64,000 bases of DNA, from positions 1-64,000 of the forward strand of contig NZ_AUWQ01000011.1 of assembly GCF_000455205.1 (NCBI RefSeq). The letters are read 5' to 3'. The DNA comes from Mycobacterium sp. UM_CSW. Lineage in GTDB: Bacteria; Actinomycetota; Actinomycetes; Mycobacteriales; Mycobacteriaceae. Positions 8,192-18,455 of the stretch are shown here, one piece after another. The position numbers and the translations under genes were made by a program. The notes under the pieces are model-generated. The model worked only from the letters and a program-made list of their open reading frames with translations. It was not told the DNA's origin and did not search any database. Position 1 is the stretch's first letter. Every line of letters begins with the position of its first letter.

Positions 8192-8325
8192 GCAAGACAG
8201 ACGTGAGTCTAATAAGGCGTCGCCTTTTGTCAATACGCGCGCACGGATTTCCCGAAAATGGTTACGCTTGCGAACCGTTTCGGACGCGGTGCGCCCAAAC
8301 ACCGCAGCTCAGGGTAGCCGCGCGG

Positions 8326-9717
8326 TTATCCGAGCGGCGGTGCGCCGATCGCCTGCGCGAGGGTTTCGGGAAGGAAGACCAGCAGGCCTGGGAGGATCCC
8401 CCCGAAGGCTGTGCCGCTCAGCGTGATGGATCCCGGCCCCAGCGCCGGGATGCTGAGCGAGGCGAACTGCAGGGGCGTGAGGACCCCGCCGACCGGGATC
8501 GCGGTGATCGTCTCGATACCGCCGGGACCGCCGAGCAGGGAAGGCAGCGGCAGTGCTGCCTGGCCGTTGAGGAAGCCGTTGGCGATGACGGCGGGGGCAT
8601 CGATCACTGCGGCGACCGCCCCCAGCCCGTCGCCGGTTTGCACCGCGCCGATGAACGCGCTCGCACTCGATCCGACCGCCTGCAGCGTGGTGATCGGCGG
8701 GCCCAGCGCGTCAAGCGCGAGCACCACCGGCAACCCGATGTGCAGGTTTCCGGTGTTGAGATCCAGCGTCTGGGACACATCCGTCAGCGTCGTGAACAGA
8801 TTGGTCGCGTGCTGCGCCACCGTTGCCGGAATCGTCCCGGCCGGAAGCAGATTCGTGAAGTTCTGCGCCATCTGCGCGGGGATGCCAAGGACGGGTAGCA
8901 GGTCCCCCAACGCGCCGCCGGGCACGATATCAAGGAGCCCGGTGACGGGGTCCATGGTGACGTTGAGGTCGGTGAAGACGGGGGCCAAAAAGGCGCCGCC
9001 GACTTGCAGCAGCCCTCCGGTGACGTCACCGGACATGATGGTTTGAAGACCGGTCTGCAGGTTCACCGGCAGCGCGGTCAAACCGGCCACGAAATCGTTG
9101 CCGGCGTTCTGCAGCGAGGTGGCGATCAACTGGGCGTAGCCGATTTGTTGGTTGACGAGCTGCTGCGCGAGGGACACCGGGTTGATCGCCGAGAGCGCCG
9201 AGATGTTCGCCGGCAGATTGGCCAGCTCGGCGGGCAGGTTCGCCACCGCGCTCTGGAATCCCGTCGCGACGGTCTGGCCATACCCGAGTTGGTTGCTGAG
9301 GAACTGGTTCAGGAGCGGCGCGGGGTTCACGCTGACGGCGCTGCCGAGGCTTTGCAGGTTGTTCGCCGTGTTCGCGACCAACGCCTGATAAGGGGCCGCG
9401 ACGGTGGCACCGAAGTCCAGCAGGACTTGCTCGACGTTGGCCGCCTCCGCACTCGCATAGGCGCCCGCTCCGGCGTTCATCAACGAGACGAACTCCGAGT
9501 GAAAGGCCTTGGCCTGTGCGCTCATCGCCTGGAATTCCTGCCCGGCGTTCCCGAACATCGCGGCGATCGCGACCGACACCTCGTCGCCGGCGGCGGCGGC
9601 GATCTCGGTGGTGGGACCCGTCGCGGTCGCGGTGGCCTCGGCCAGCGACGATCCAACACCCGCCAACTGTTCTGCGGCTCCCTGTAGCAGCTCCGGCGCC
9701 ACGCTCACAAACGACAT
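8326..9717 (-). CDS. PE family protein (463 aa)
   Basis: First PE gene after pheT. The PE domain spans about residues 1-95, with Pro-Glu at residues 8-9 and a YASAE secretion motif. The middle holds NTANNLQSLG, NQLGYGQTVATGFQS, NQQIGYAQLIATSLQN and PAQMAQNFTNLLPAG units. The end reads GGILPGLLVFLPETLAQAIGAPPLG. The ATG at 9717 gives MSFVSVAPEL; the in-frame ATG at 9747 lies close to the operator palindrome and is less likely. It lies 137 bp downstream of pheT on the same strand but has its own operator-like palindrome, so it is probably separately controlled. Function unknown. Confidence 0.9.
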   Translation of the reverse strand: MSFVSVAPELLQGAAEQLAGVGSSLAEATATATGPTTEIAAAAGDEVSVAIAAMFGNAGQEFQAMSAQAKAFHSEFVSLMNAGAGAYASAEAANVEQVLLDFGATVAAPYQALVANTANNLQSLGSAVSVNPAPLLNQFLSNQLGYGQTVATGFQSAVANLPAELANLPANISALSAINPVSLAQQLVNQQIGYAQLIATSLQNAGNDFVAGLTALPVNLQTGLQTIMSGDVTGGLLQVGGAFLAPVFTDLNVTMDPVTGLLDIVPGGALGDLLPVLGIPAQMAQNFTNLLPAGTIPATVAQHATNLFTTLTDVSQTLDLNTGNLHIGLPVVLALDALGPPITTLQAVGSSASAFIGAVQTGDGLGAVAAVIDAPAVIANGFLNGQAALPLPSLLGGPGGIETITAIPVGGVLTPLQFASLSIPALGPGSITLSGTAFGGILPGLLVFLPETLAQAIGAPPLG

Positions 9718-9749
9718 ACCGATCCCCTCGACTGTTTGCCCGATCACCA

Positions 9750-9771
9750 GTTCTTACTTGCAAGTAAGAAC
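9750..9771. promoter_or_regulatory. 22-bp perfect palindrome with TTAC-N6-GTAA core
   Basis: GTTCTTACTTG followed directly by its exact reverse complement. The core TTAC-TTGCAA-GTAA (9754-9767) is the motif also seen upstream of the next two PE genes. It lies 33-54 bp upstream of the PE start at 9717, where a bound repressor would block transcription. It is the most perfect operator of the set. Confidence 0.65.
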
Positions 9772-9854
9772 TTTTCGGCGTCGGCCGACGAAGACCATCG
9801 GCCAAATGGCGTAGAAAACCGCGCGAGGGGGTCGTAGATCCGCGGGCGCCGGTC

Positions 9855-12340
9855 TCAGGCGCGCAGTTCGGCGCCGACCACCTCGGCGGCGCGTCGCACG
9901 GCGGCGTCGCGGGCCGCGCTCGCGTCGTCCTCGGTCAGCGTGCGATCCGGCGCCCGGAAGCGCAGGGCGAAGGTCAGGGATTTGCGGTCCTCGCCGATCT
10001 GCGGACCGGTGAACACGTCGAACAGCTGCAGGTCTTCGAGCAGTTCGCCGGCCCCCTCGCGAACGGCGTCCGCCACCGCCTGGGCGGGCACGTGCGCGGC
10101 CACCACCAGGCTGACGTCCTGGAACACGGCGGGAAACGGCGACACCCGCGGCGCCGGCAGCACGTCGACGATGGGGATCGCGTCGAGGTTCAGCTCCATC
10201 GCGCAGGTGCCCTTGGGCAGCGCGGAGCGCTCGATCACGGCGGGATGTAGCTGCCCCGCATAACCCACGCACGTCTCCTCGACGAGCACCTCGGCGCACC
10301 GGCCCGGATGCCACGGCAGGTGCTGGGCCGCCCGCAAGCGAACGTCAATCCCACTGGCGCGGGCCACGATTCGCACCGCCTCGAACGCGTCCGCGGCTTC
10401 CACCCGGCGGCCGGGGCCCCAGGGGCCGCGCGGTTCACGCAGGCCGGTCAGCACCGCGGCGACGTGCTGCGGTTGTCGCGGCAGGGATGCGTCCAGCATC
10501 GCGATCTCGGCGTCGGTGGGCCGACGGTCGACCGGGATGAGCTCGACGCCGCGGGTCTCGTCGGTCGGCTGAACAACCTGCGCCAGGGCGAACAGCGCGG
10601 CGTCGACGATGCCGCGAGATACGTTGCGTCCCAAGGCTTCCAGCAGCGCCGGCAGCAGCGTGGTGGCCAGCGCCGGGCGGTCGGCTTCCAGCGGGTTGAG
10701 CACATGGGTGGTCGCGCGCCGCGGGTCGTCGGCGGGCAGGCCCCACAGGTCGAAGATGCCGGCGGGCAAGAACGGCGTCGGCAGGATCTCCACGTAACCG
10801 GATTGGGCCAGCGACTTGCCGATCGCGCGGCGCCGCTTCTGCGCCGCGGTGAGGCCCCGCCCCGAGGGCGCCGCCGGCAGCACCGACGGAATGACTTCCA
10901 GCCCCTCCAGCCGCATGACCTCCTCGACGAGGTCGGCGGGCTGCAACAGGTCAGGGCGCCAACTCGGCGGCGTCACGATCAGGATGTCGTCGTTTTCGGC
11001 CACCGCCGCGCCGATCTGGGTGAGGCGCCGGGCCGTCGTGCCCGGGCCGTAGGCCACCCCGGCTATGCGGTCCGGCAGGCCGACGCTGATCCGGATCGGT
11101 GGGAGCGACCAGTCCTCGCGCGGCGGATCGCCCCGCCAATCGGTCAGCGTCGGCGACACCGCTCCCCCGGCGATCTCGGCGAGCAGCGCAGCGCACCGGT
11201 CCAGGGCGGCGACCGAGATGGCCGGGTCGACGGAGCGCTCGTAACGGCGGGCCGCCTCGCTGGGCAGGTGGAGCCGTCGTTGGGTGCGCGACACCCCGGC
11301 CGGGTCCCACACGGCCGCCTCCAGCAGCACGTCGGTGGAGTCGTCGCGCACCTCGGTGGTGGCCGCGCCCATGACGCCGCCGATCGCCGCGGTCGCCTTG
11401 TCGTCGACAATGAGAACGTCGGCCGGATCGAGCCGCCGCTCGATGTCGTCCAGCGTGACGACGGTCTCGCCGGGCCGGGCGAACCGCACCGCGAGGCCCC
11501 CGGTGATGCGATTGCGGTCGTGCGCGTGCATGGGGTGGCCGAGCTCGAGCATCACGTAGTTGGTGACGTCCACCGCGGGCGACGTCGCGCGGATGCCGGC
11601 CAGCAGCAGCCGGCGCTGCAGCCACCACGGCGACACGGCGGTCGGGTCGATCCCGGTGACCGGGCGCAGGGCGAACCGGCGCACGCCCGTCTCCGGGTCC
11701 ACCGTGAGCGGCCACGCCTCCCCCTCGACCGGCAGCGGTTTGATGTCGGCCGGGTCGACGAAGTTGAGGTCGTAGGCGCACGCGATCTCGCGCGCCACCC
11801 CCCGCACCGACATGCAGTAGCCGCGGTCGGGAGTGATCGCCAGGTGGAAAACGACGTCGTCGAGGCCGAGCACATCGGCGCCCGAGGCGCCCGGCGCGGC
11901 GGTTTCGGGTGGCAGCACCAGGATCCCGGAATGGTCTGCGCCCATGCCGAGTTCGGCGGCCGAGCAGATCATGCCGTCGGAGCTGCGGCCGTAGGTCTTG
12001 CGAGCCGTGATGGCAAAGCCGCCCGGCAGCGTGGTGCCGGGCAACGCCACCACCACCAGATCGCCGACCGCGAAGTTGGTTGCCCCGCAGACGATCTCGC
12101 GTGGCTTGTCCTCGCCGACGTCCACCAGGCAGGCGCGGATGGGCTTCTTGAACTCGGTGAGCTCTTCGATGGAGGTGACGCGCCCGACCGTCAGCGGGCC
12201 GTCGACCGGGCCCAGGGTGACGACCTCTTCGACCTCGTGGCCGATGCGCACCAGGGTCTGCTCGATGTCGGCGGGCGTCGCGTCCCAGCCCGGGGCGCCG
12301 GCCGTCACGACCTCGCGGAGCCAGCTCAAGGGGACGCGCA

Positions 12341-12341
<1 letters not shown>
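9855..12341 (-). CDS. pheT: Phenylalanyl-tRNA synthetase beta subunit
   Basis: Forms the alpha2-beta2 enzyme with PheS that charges tRNA-Phe. The 828 residues are the expected length. Order: N-terminal EMAP/OB tRNA-binding region (about residues 40-150), B3/B4 editing region (about 210-400), B5 domain (about 405-480), synthetase-like core, and a C-terminal FDX anticodon-binding domain (about 735-828; [15 protein letters not shown]). The ATG overlaps the pheS stop as ATGA, so the two are translationally coupled. The downstream neighbour is the PE array, matching the position of PE_PGRS30 after pheT in M. tuberculosis. Confidence 0.97.
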
Positions 12342-13450
<1,109 letters not shown>

Positions 13451-13508
13451 TCATAGGTGATTCGGTGCGCGACGCTCGGTGCGTGCCGGGCCGTTGGCCG
13501 GCGGGTGA

Positions 13509-14321
13509 TTAGCCGGTTGCGACCGGCTGCGGAGCGGCGTCAACCGGCAGAACCGGCACCACACCGCGTCCGGTGACGAATCGATAGGCCTTGTGGGCCG
13601 CCAGCGCGCCCAGCACCCCGAACACCGGCGCAGCGGCCATCGTGCCCCAGTGGTGCGCCAGGATCAGGAAACCAAAGCCCGAGGACGCCGCAAGCATCAC
13701 GAGCCGCGTCGGCGTCCAGTGGATCGGCTGCCGGAACCGGGCGGACACCAGCACGCCCAGCACCACGGCCGCGGTGTGGCCCGCGTCGGTGAAATCGCCG
13801 CCGATGATCGCCGAGGCCAGGCCCGCCGCGACCCACCAACCGACCCATGCCGCGCGCCACCGCGCGGGGATCACCGCCGTCATCGCTCCGAGCACCGCCA
13901 GGGCGCCGTAGCTCATCCCGACATCGCTGGCCCGGGTGATCGACACCGGCATCCAGCCGAACTCGACTGCGGCGGCGAGGGCGGCGGCCACCAGCAGGGT
14001 GGCGCCGATGTGGCCAACCAGGAACGCCACCACCAGCCGGATGGTGCGCAGGTGCAGCTCGGCGAGCGCGAGCAGGCAGGTCAGGAAGGGCAACCAGAAG
14101 TACAGCGGTCCGGCGTCGACGACCAGCGCGCTGCCCAACAGAGTCCCCACGTGGCCGTGGGCCAGGTTGTGCAGGTTGGTGCTGGCTCGCTGGACGAGCA
14201 CGTCATGCGCGTGCGGGCCGAGCGCGATGAGCGCGCAGCTGATGGCGAGCAGCGCCGCCACATACCCCACGGTGAACCGAACCCGGGCAAGCCGGGAGAA
14301 GATGCCCCCAATCATTGCCAT
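13509..14321 (-). CDS. Rhomboid-like integral membrane protein (Rv1648-like)
   Basis: 270 aa, mostly hydrophobic, with about six or seven membrane spans. SDVGMSYGAL near residue 130 and DAGHTAAVVLG near residue 178 sit where a rhomboid protease has its catalytic Ser and His, so an intramembrane serine protease fold is likely. The exact GxSG motif is changed to GMSYG, so activity is open. It lies 12 bp downstream of the adenylate cyclase gene and upstream of pheS on the same strand. The ATG at 14321 is used; a second in-frame ATG follows at 14315. Confidence 0.75.
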   Translation of the reverse strand: MAMIGGIFSRLARVRFTVGYVAALLAISCALIALGPHAHDVLVQRASTNLHNLAHGHVGTLLGSALVVDAGPLYFWLPFLTCLLALAELHLRTIRLVVAFLVGHIGATLLVAAALAAAVEFGWMPVSITRASDVGMSYGALAVLGAMTAVIPARWRAAWVGWWVAAGLASAIIGGDFTDAGHTAAVVLGVLVSARFRQPIHWTPTRLVMLAASSGFGFLILAHHWGTMAAAPVFGVLGALAAHKAYRFVTGRGVVPVLPVDAAPQPVATG

Positions 14322-14333
14322 CCATTATGTGGG

Positions 14334-15257
14334 CTAATTTGTTTCGGAAGTGTGATCAAAGGCTGTTAACTCCTTAAGAGTCTTGAGGCGATATATCCCC
14401 AGGTCAGCGGGGACGCCGGCGGGCTTACCCGCGAATACGGGCTTACGTGCACGCTTGGCGACGATGCCCAACGCGTCCAGCTCGGTCTGCGGTATCTGGT
14501 CTAACGTCGAGCTCGACACCATGATTCCACCTTTGGTGGCGCGTTCCATAACTCGAGCGGCGACGTTCACATCGACGCCGAGCCAGTCCGCGGCCATCCG
14601 CTGCGGCCGGCCGGTGTGGATCCCCACCCGCATCCGTGGCGTGTAACCCGCCACCTCAACCGATTTCAGCGCCTCGTTCGCGGCCAGCGATGCCCGCAAG
14701 GCGACCGTCGGATCGCGGAACACGGCCATGAGCCCGTCGCCCATTCGCTTGACGATGTGGCCCCCAGCGTCAAGCAACGGCGGCTCGACCGCCCGTGCCA
14801 CCCGTCGCAGCAGGGTGAGCGCCGCCTCGTCGCCCGCTTGCAGCGACCATGTCGAGAAGCCGACCAGGTCGGTGAAGACCAGGGTGACCTCGGGGTTTGC
14901 CGGTCGTCGGGAAACGGTCTCGGTCAGCGCCTGCCACACCTGCAACACACCGAGGCTGAGCTCGCGCGACGCCGCGTCTCGATCGCCCAGCAAACGGTCG
15001 GCGGCGCGGGCCGCGGCCCGGGGGCCGCCGTCGCCGGCGGTGGACAACGGGTCGCCGAATTCCGGATCTCCCGGCAACAGCCGTCGCGCCCGTCGCAGAA
15101 ACGACACCACACCTGGGCTGTGATTCGTGGAGTGCAGCCAGCGCGCAGGAGACCGCCGCTCCGAAGCCGGGGGCGCCGTCGCCACCGCTTCGCGATCGGT
15201 CTTCAGATCGGTCTCCGAGGCCTCGCCCGGGTCCGGATCGCGCGGCGCGAGTTCCAC
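14334..15257 (-). CDS. Class III adenylate cyclase (Rv1647-like)
   Basis: 307 aa soluble protein producing cAMP from ATP. The catalytic domain covers about residues 120-300. Visible active-site elements are the metal Asp in FTDLVGFS, the substrate-specifying Lys in HIVKRMGDG with the second metal Asp, and the Asn and Arg in GVDVNVAARVMERA. The N-terminal 120 residues are basic and Ala-rich with no recognised sensor domain. The GTG start at 15257 fits a length close to the M. tuberculosis homologue. The order PE17-cyclase-rhomboid-pheS is conserved with M. tuberculosis. Confidence 0.9.
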   Translation of the reverse strand: MELAPRDPDPGEASETDLKTDREAVATAPPASERRSPARWLHSTNHSPGVVSFLRRARRLLPGDPEFGDPLSTAGDGGPRAAARAADRLLGDRDAASRELSLGVLQVWQALTETVSRRPANPEVTLVFTDLVGFSTWSLQAGDEAALTLLRRVARAVEPPLLDAGGHIVKRMGDGLMAVFRDPTVALRASLAANEALKSVEVAGYTPRMRVGIHTGRPQRMAADWLGVDVNVAARVMERATKGGIMVSSSTLDQIPQTELDALGIVAKRARKPVFAGKPAGVPADLGIYRLKTLKELTAFDHTSETN

Positions 15258-15375
15258 TTGGCCAGGTTAGGTGCTGTCAGGAGAAGCGGGCAATGACGGT
15301 CACCGCTGTGTGTCACATCTCGCAGGGAACGTCGGTCTGGCGATTCCACCGTCGCCACCCCGAGAGGCACTGAGG

Positions 15376-16278
15376 TTAGACGGCGCTCATGATGCCGGCG
15401 AGGAGGCCACCGAACTCAGTGCCGCTCAACGGGAAGGAAGTCACCGTCCCGTCAGTCGAGGTGAGGCTGAACGTAACGGGCTGGAGCGGGGCTAACAGCC
15501 CTCCGAAGGGAATGGTCACCGACCCCGTCGAATATCCCGAACCCGACGGCGCCGCCTGGGTGATCGTCACGGATTGCTGGCCGTAGAGGAACCCGCTGCC
15601 GACGTTCGCGGGAGCGGTGACGAGTGCGGTAAGGGCGGCCACCGGGTTCCCGGTCTGAACCGCGCCGACAAATGCCGCGCCGCTGGCGTTGAGCGCGGCT
15701 ACCCCGTTGATCGGCGCGCCTACCGCATCAACGGCCAGCGCGAGCGGCGCGCCCACCTGGAGGGTTCCTGAGGTAATGGTGACTCCCAGTAGCGATCCTT
15801 CCCCATACAGCGTCAGCACCACCGGACCGAGCGGGGTGAGCGTATTGATGATGGGAATGGCGATCTCTACCCCGACCAAACCGCTGAGCAGGCCCGTGCC
15901 GCTGGATTCCAGGGCGCCGGTCAGGGCGCCCAAGCCGCCGCCAGTGGACAACGCCTCGATGGGTCCATTCACCGCGTTCAGCAAGGTCTGCTGGGCGTTC
16001 GCGGCCTCGGTGCCGACATACATGCCGGCGGTGGTGGTCAAGGCGCCCACGAACCGGTCATAGAAGGCCCGCGATTCAGCGCTGAGCGCCTGAAATTCCT
16101 GGCCAACGTCGCCGAACAGTCCCGCGATCGCAATCGACAGCTCGTCCTGAGCCGCGGGCGCGATCACGGTGGTGGGGCCAGCCGCCACCGCGCTGGCGGA
16201 GTCCAGCACCAAGCCGATGCCCTCCAGGTCCCCGGCCGCCGCCGAGACGATATCCGGCACCACGCTGAGAAAAGACAT
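15376..16278 (-). CDS. PE family protein, PE17-like (300 aa)
   Basis: The PE domain spans about residues 1-95, with Pro8-Asp9 (MSFLSVVPD) and a YVGTE secretion motif. Then come a short linker and a C-terminal region with the modules GAPINGVAALNASGAAFVGA, GFLYGQ, IPFGGLLAPLQP and GTEFGGLLAGIMSAV. The last of these is also the terminal signature of the 1-9.7 kb array, so both groups share a C-terminal domain. Position next to the adenylate cyclase equals that of PE17 (Rv1646). The ATG at 16278 gives the family start. Function unknown. Confidence 0.9.
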   Translation of the reverse strand: MSFLSVVPDIVSAAAGDLEGIGLVLDSASAVAAGPTTVIAPAAQDELSIAIAGLFGDVGQEFQALSAESRAFYDRFVGALTTTAGMYVGTEAANAQQTLLNAVNGPIEALSTGGGLGALTGALESSGTGLLSGLVGVEIAIPIINTLTPLGPVVLTLYGEGSLLGVTITSGTLQVGAPLALAVDAVGAPINGVAALNASGAAFVGAVQTGNPVAALTALVTAPANVGSGFLYGQQSVTITQAAPSGSGYSTGSVTIPFGGLLAPLQPVTFSLTSTDGTVTSFPLSGTEFGGLLAGIMSAV

Positions 16279-16478
16279 AGTCGGTCCCCCTTGGACTCGC
16301 GACCGCGGTCACGAAATCGAGCACTGAGTGTACTGGCGCGGGGCCGACGCTGGCCTCACCTCCGGTCGACAGGCGACCACGTACCCAAACGCGCACCTCG
16401 GCAAACGTCCGTATCACGACGCCGCCACGCCGGCGCGGAAACTGCGTAACAACGGCGCCGCCGGCCTGCCAAATCGTA

Positions 16479-16494
16479 GACAACGTGCGTTGTC
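16479..16494. promoter_or_regulatory. GACAACG-TG-CGTTGTC palindrome
   Basis: A perfect 7-2-7 palindrome in the divergent region between the PE17-like gene and the oxygenase gene, 29 bp upstream of the latter's ATG. The form is typical of a TetR-family operator. The regulator is not in the immediate neighbourhood. Confidence 0.55.
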
Positions 16495-16522
16495 AAAGTT
16501 ATCGTGAGCCCAGGAGGCCGAG

Positions 16523-17581
16523 ATGACTGCCATACCAACGACATCCGCGGATCCCCTCGGACCCGACTCGCTCACCTGGAAGTACTTCGGTGACCTCCGC
16601 ACCGGAATGATGGGCGTCTGGATCGGCGCGATCCAGAACATGTATCCGGAACTGGGTGCGGGCGTCGAGGAGCATTCCATCCTGTTGCGCGAGCCGCTGC
16701 AGCGAGTGGCGCGCTCGGTCTATCCGATCATGGGCGTGGTCTACGACGGCGACCGTGCGGCCCAGACCGGTCAGCAAATCAAGAGCTATCACCGCACCAT
16801 CAAGGGCGTCGACGGCGCGGGGCGCCGCTACCACGCGCTCAACCCCGAGACGTTCTATTGGGCGCACGCCACGTTTTTCATGCTCATCATCAAGGTGGCC
16901 GAGTACTTCTGCGGGGGCCTGACCGAAGCCGAGAAGCGACAGCTCTTCGACGAGCACGTGCAGTGGTACCGCATGTACGGCATGAGCATGCGACCGGTGC
17001 CTCGATCGTGGGAAGAGTTTCTGGAGTACTGGGATCGGGTGTGTCGCGAGGAGCTGGAAATCAATCAGGCGACGCTGGACATCTTCAAGATCCGCATTCC
17101 CAAGCCCAAGTTCGTGCTGATGCCGACGCCGATCTGGGACCAGTTGTTCAGGCCGCTGGTGGCCGGTCAGCGCTGGATCGCGACGGGACTGTTCGAGCCG
17201 GCGGTGCGCGAGAAGGCGGGCATGCACTGGACGCCGGGCGACGAGGTGCTGCTGCGGGTGTTCGGGAAGCTCGTCGAGTTGGCCTTCCTGGCCGTTCCCG
17301 ACGAGATCCGGCTGCACCCGCGCGCGCTGGCCGCCTATCGCCGCGCCGAGGGCCGGCTACCTACCGACGCGCCGCTGGTGGAGGCGCCGGCGTTCATGGC
17401 ACCGCCGCGCGACCGCCGCGGGCTGCCGATGCACTACTTTCCGCCGCGATCGCGTTTCGCCCCCCGTACGCCGCTCGAGCCCGCCAAGTTCCTGATGGAG
17501 CGCGCGGGATCGTTCGTGCACGGCACGCTCTCGCTGACCGGGTTGCGACCCGCGCGGGGCCGGCGGCCCAGGGCGGCCTGA
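16523..17581 (+). CDS. MpaB-family oxygenase (DUF2236), Rv1645c-like
   Basis: 352 aa, soluble, of the DUF2236 family related to latex-clearing and mycophenolic-acid-pathway oxygenases, which use haem for oxidative cleavage. The conserved FYWAHATFF segment lies near residue 112, followed by a helical region with WYRMYGMSMRPVP and the WTPGDE segment in the C-terminal third. The substrate is unknown. The ATG at 16523 has AGGAGG a few bases upstream. It is divergent from the PE17-like gene and ends 13 bp from the convergent PE gene at 17595, so it is flanked by PE genes on both sides. Confidence 0.85.
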   Translation: MTAIPTTSADPLGPDSLTWKYFGDLRTGMMGVWIGAIQNMYPELGAGVEEHSILLREPLQRVARSVYPIMGVVYDGDRAAQTGQQIKSYHRTIKGVDGAGRRYHALNPETFYWAHATFFMLIIKVAEYFCGGLTEAEKRQLFDEHVQWYRMYGMSMRPVPRSWEEFLEYWDRVCREELEINQATLDIFKIRIPKPKFVLMPTPIWDQLFRPLVAGQRWIATGLFEPAVREKAGMHWTPGDEVLLRVFGKLVELAFLAVPDEIRLHPRALAAYRRAEGRLPTDAPLVEAPAFMAPPRDRRGLPMHYFPPRSRFAPRTPLEPAKFLMERAGSFVHGTLSLTGLRPARGRRPRAA

Positions 17582-17594
17582 GCAGGCCGGGCGG

Positions 17595-18299
17595 CTACTG
17601 GATCGAAGCGTTGGGAAGCAGGCCGCCGAAGTAGGTCCCCGGGAACGAAAGCTGCAGATGGCTGATGTCGACGGTCACCCCGGTGATCGAGATCGCGGGC
17701 AATAACGTCCCGGTCACCGATGTCCCGTAGGAAAAATACGGAAGGGCTTGGCCCACGGATAAGAAGAACTGCCCGTTGGGGGCGACGCCTTCGGTCCCGG
17801 CGGCCGACAGCAACGGCACGGCACCGAATGGGGTGTTCAGGGCGACGCTGCCATTCGCGATACCCAGCACTCCGCCGGTGCCGAAGGAAACGGCCGTCGC
17901 ATTCAGCGAGATGCCGAAGGGACCGACGTTGAAGGTCTGGTTGAGACCGGGGAGGGTGACAGCCGCCGGCAGAGCCGCGGCCGGCGCGTTCCCGACGCCC
18001 GCCAACGTTTGCTGAGCGTTGGTCAGTTCGGTGCTCGCATATTGGGCCGCGGCGCCACTGAGCCCGTTCACGAACTCCTCGTGAAAAGCCGACGCCTGCG
18101 CATTTATGGCTTGAAATTGCTGCGCGTGCGAACCAAGCAGCGCCGTGATTGCGGCCGACACCTCGTCGGCGGCGGGAGCAGCGACCGAGGTGGTCTGGCT
18201 CGCCGCCGCCGCGCTCGCTTCACGCAGCTCAGAACCCAAATTCTGTAAGTTTCCGCTTGCCGCCGCCACGATGTCGGGCGTCACGTTCAGCAATGACAT
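17595..18299 (-). CDS. PE family protein (234 aa)
   Basis: Short, divergent PE protein. Residues 1-95 form the PE domain, starting MSLLNVTPDIV with Pro8-Asp9 and a YASTE secretion motif. The remaining 135 residues have a beta-rich look (repeated G-x-hydrophobic pattern) and end in FPGTYFGGLLPNASIQ, a reduced version of the terminal GGLLP signature of the other PE proteins here. I do not recall a PE gene at this place, between tsnR and Rv1645c, in M. tuberculosis. The ATG at 18299 is the only start that gives the PE N-terminus. Confidence 0.85.
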   Translation of the reverse strand: MSLLNVTPDIVAAASGNLQNLGSELREASAAAASQTTSVAAPAADEVSAAITALLGSHAQQFQAINAQASAFHEEFVNGLSGAAAQYASTELTNAQQTLAGVGNAPAAALPAAVTLPGLNQTFNVGPFGISLNATAVSFGTGGVLGIANGSVALNTPFGAVPLLSAAGTEGVAPNGQFFLSVGQALPYFSYGTSVTGTLLPAISITGVTVDISHLQLSFPGTYFGGLLPNASIQ

Positions 18300-18455
18300 T
18301 GTCGTGCCTCCCTGCCGTCGAGACTGTCGCTACGCAGACCGCCGGACTAGCGACGAGACGCAAAGCCTAGCAGGCCGCGAGCACCGGAAAGTGTTATTGG
18401 CAAACTTTTCGCAACCAATCCCCGGATGCCAACGGCACAGTTTGCTGGAAGTGAC

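Noticed and set aside
9783-9803. GGCCGA/TCGGCC hairpin after pheT as a terminator
   Set aside because: Only a 6-bp stem with a 9-nt loop and no T run; too weak to list.
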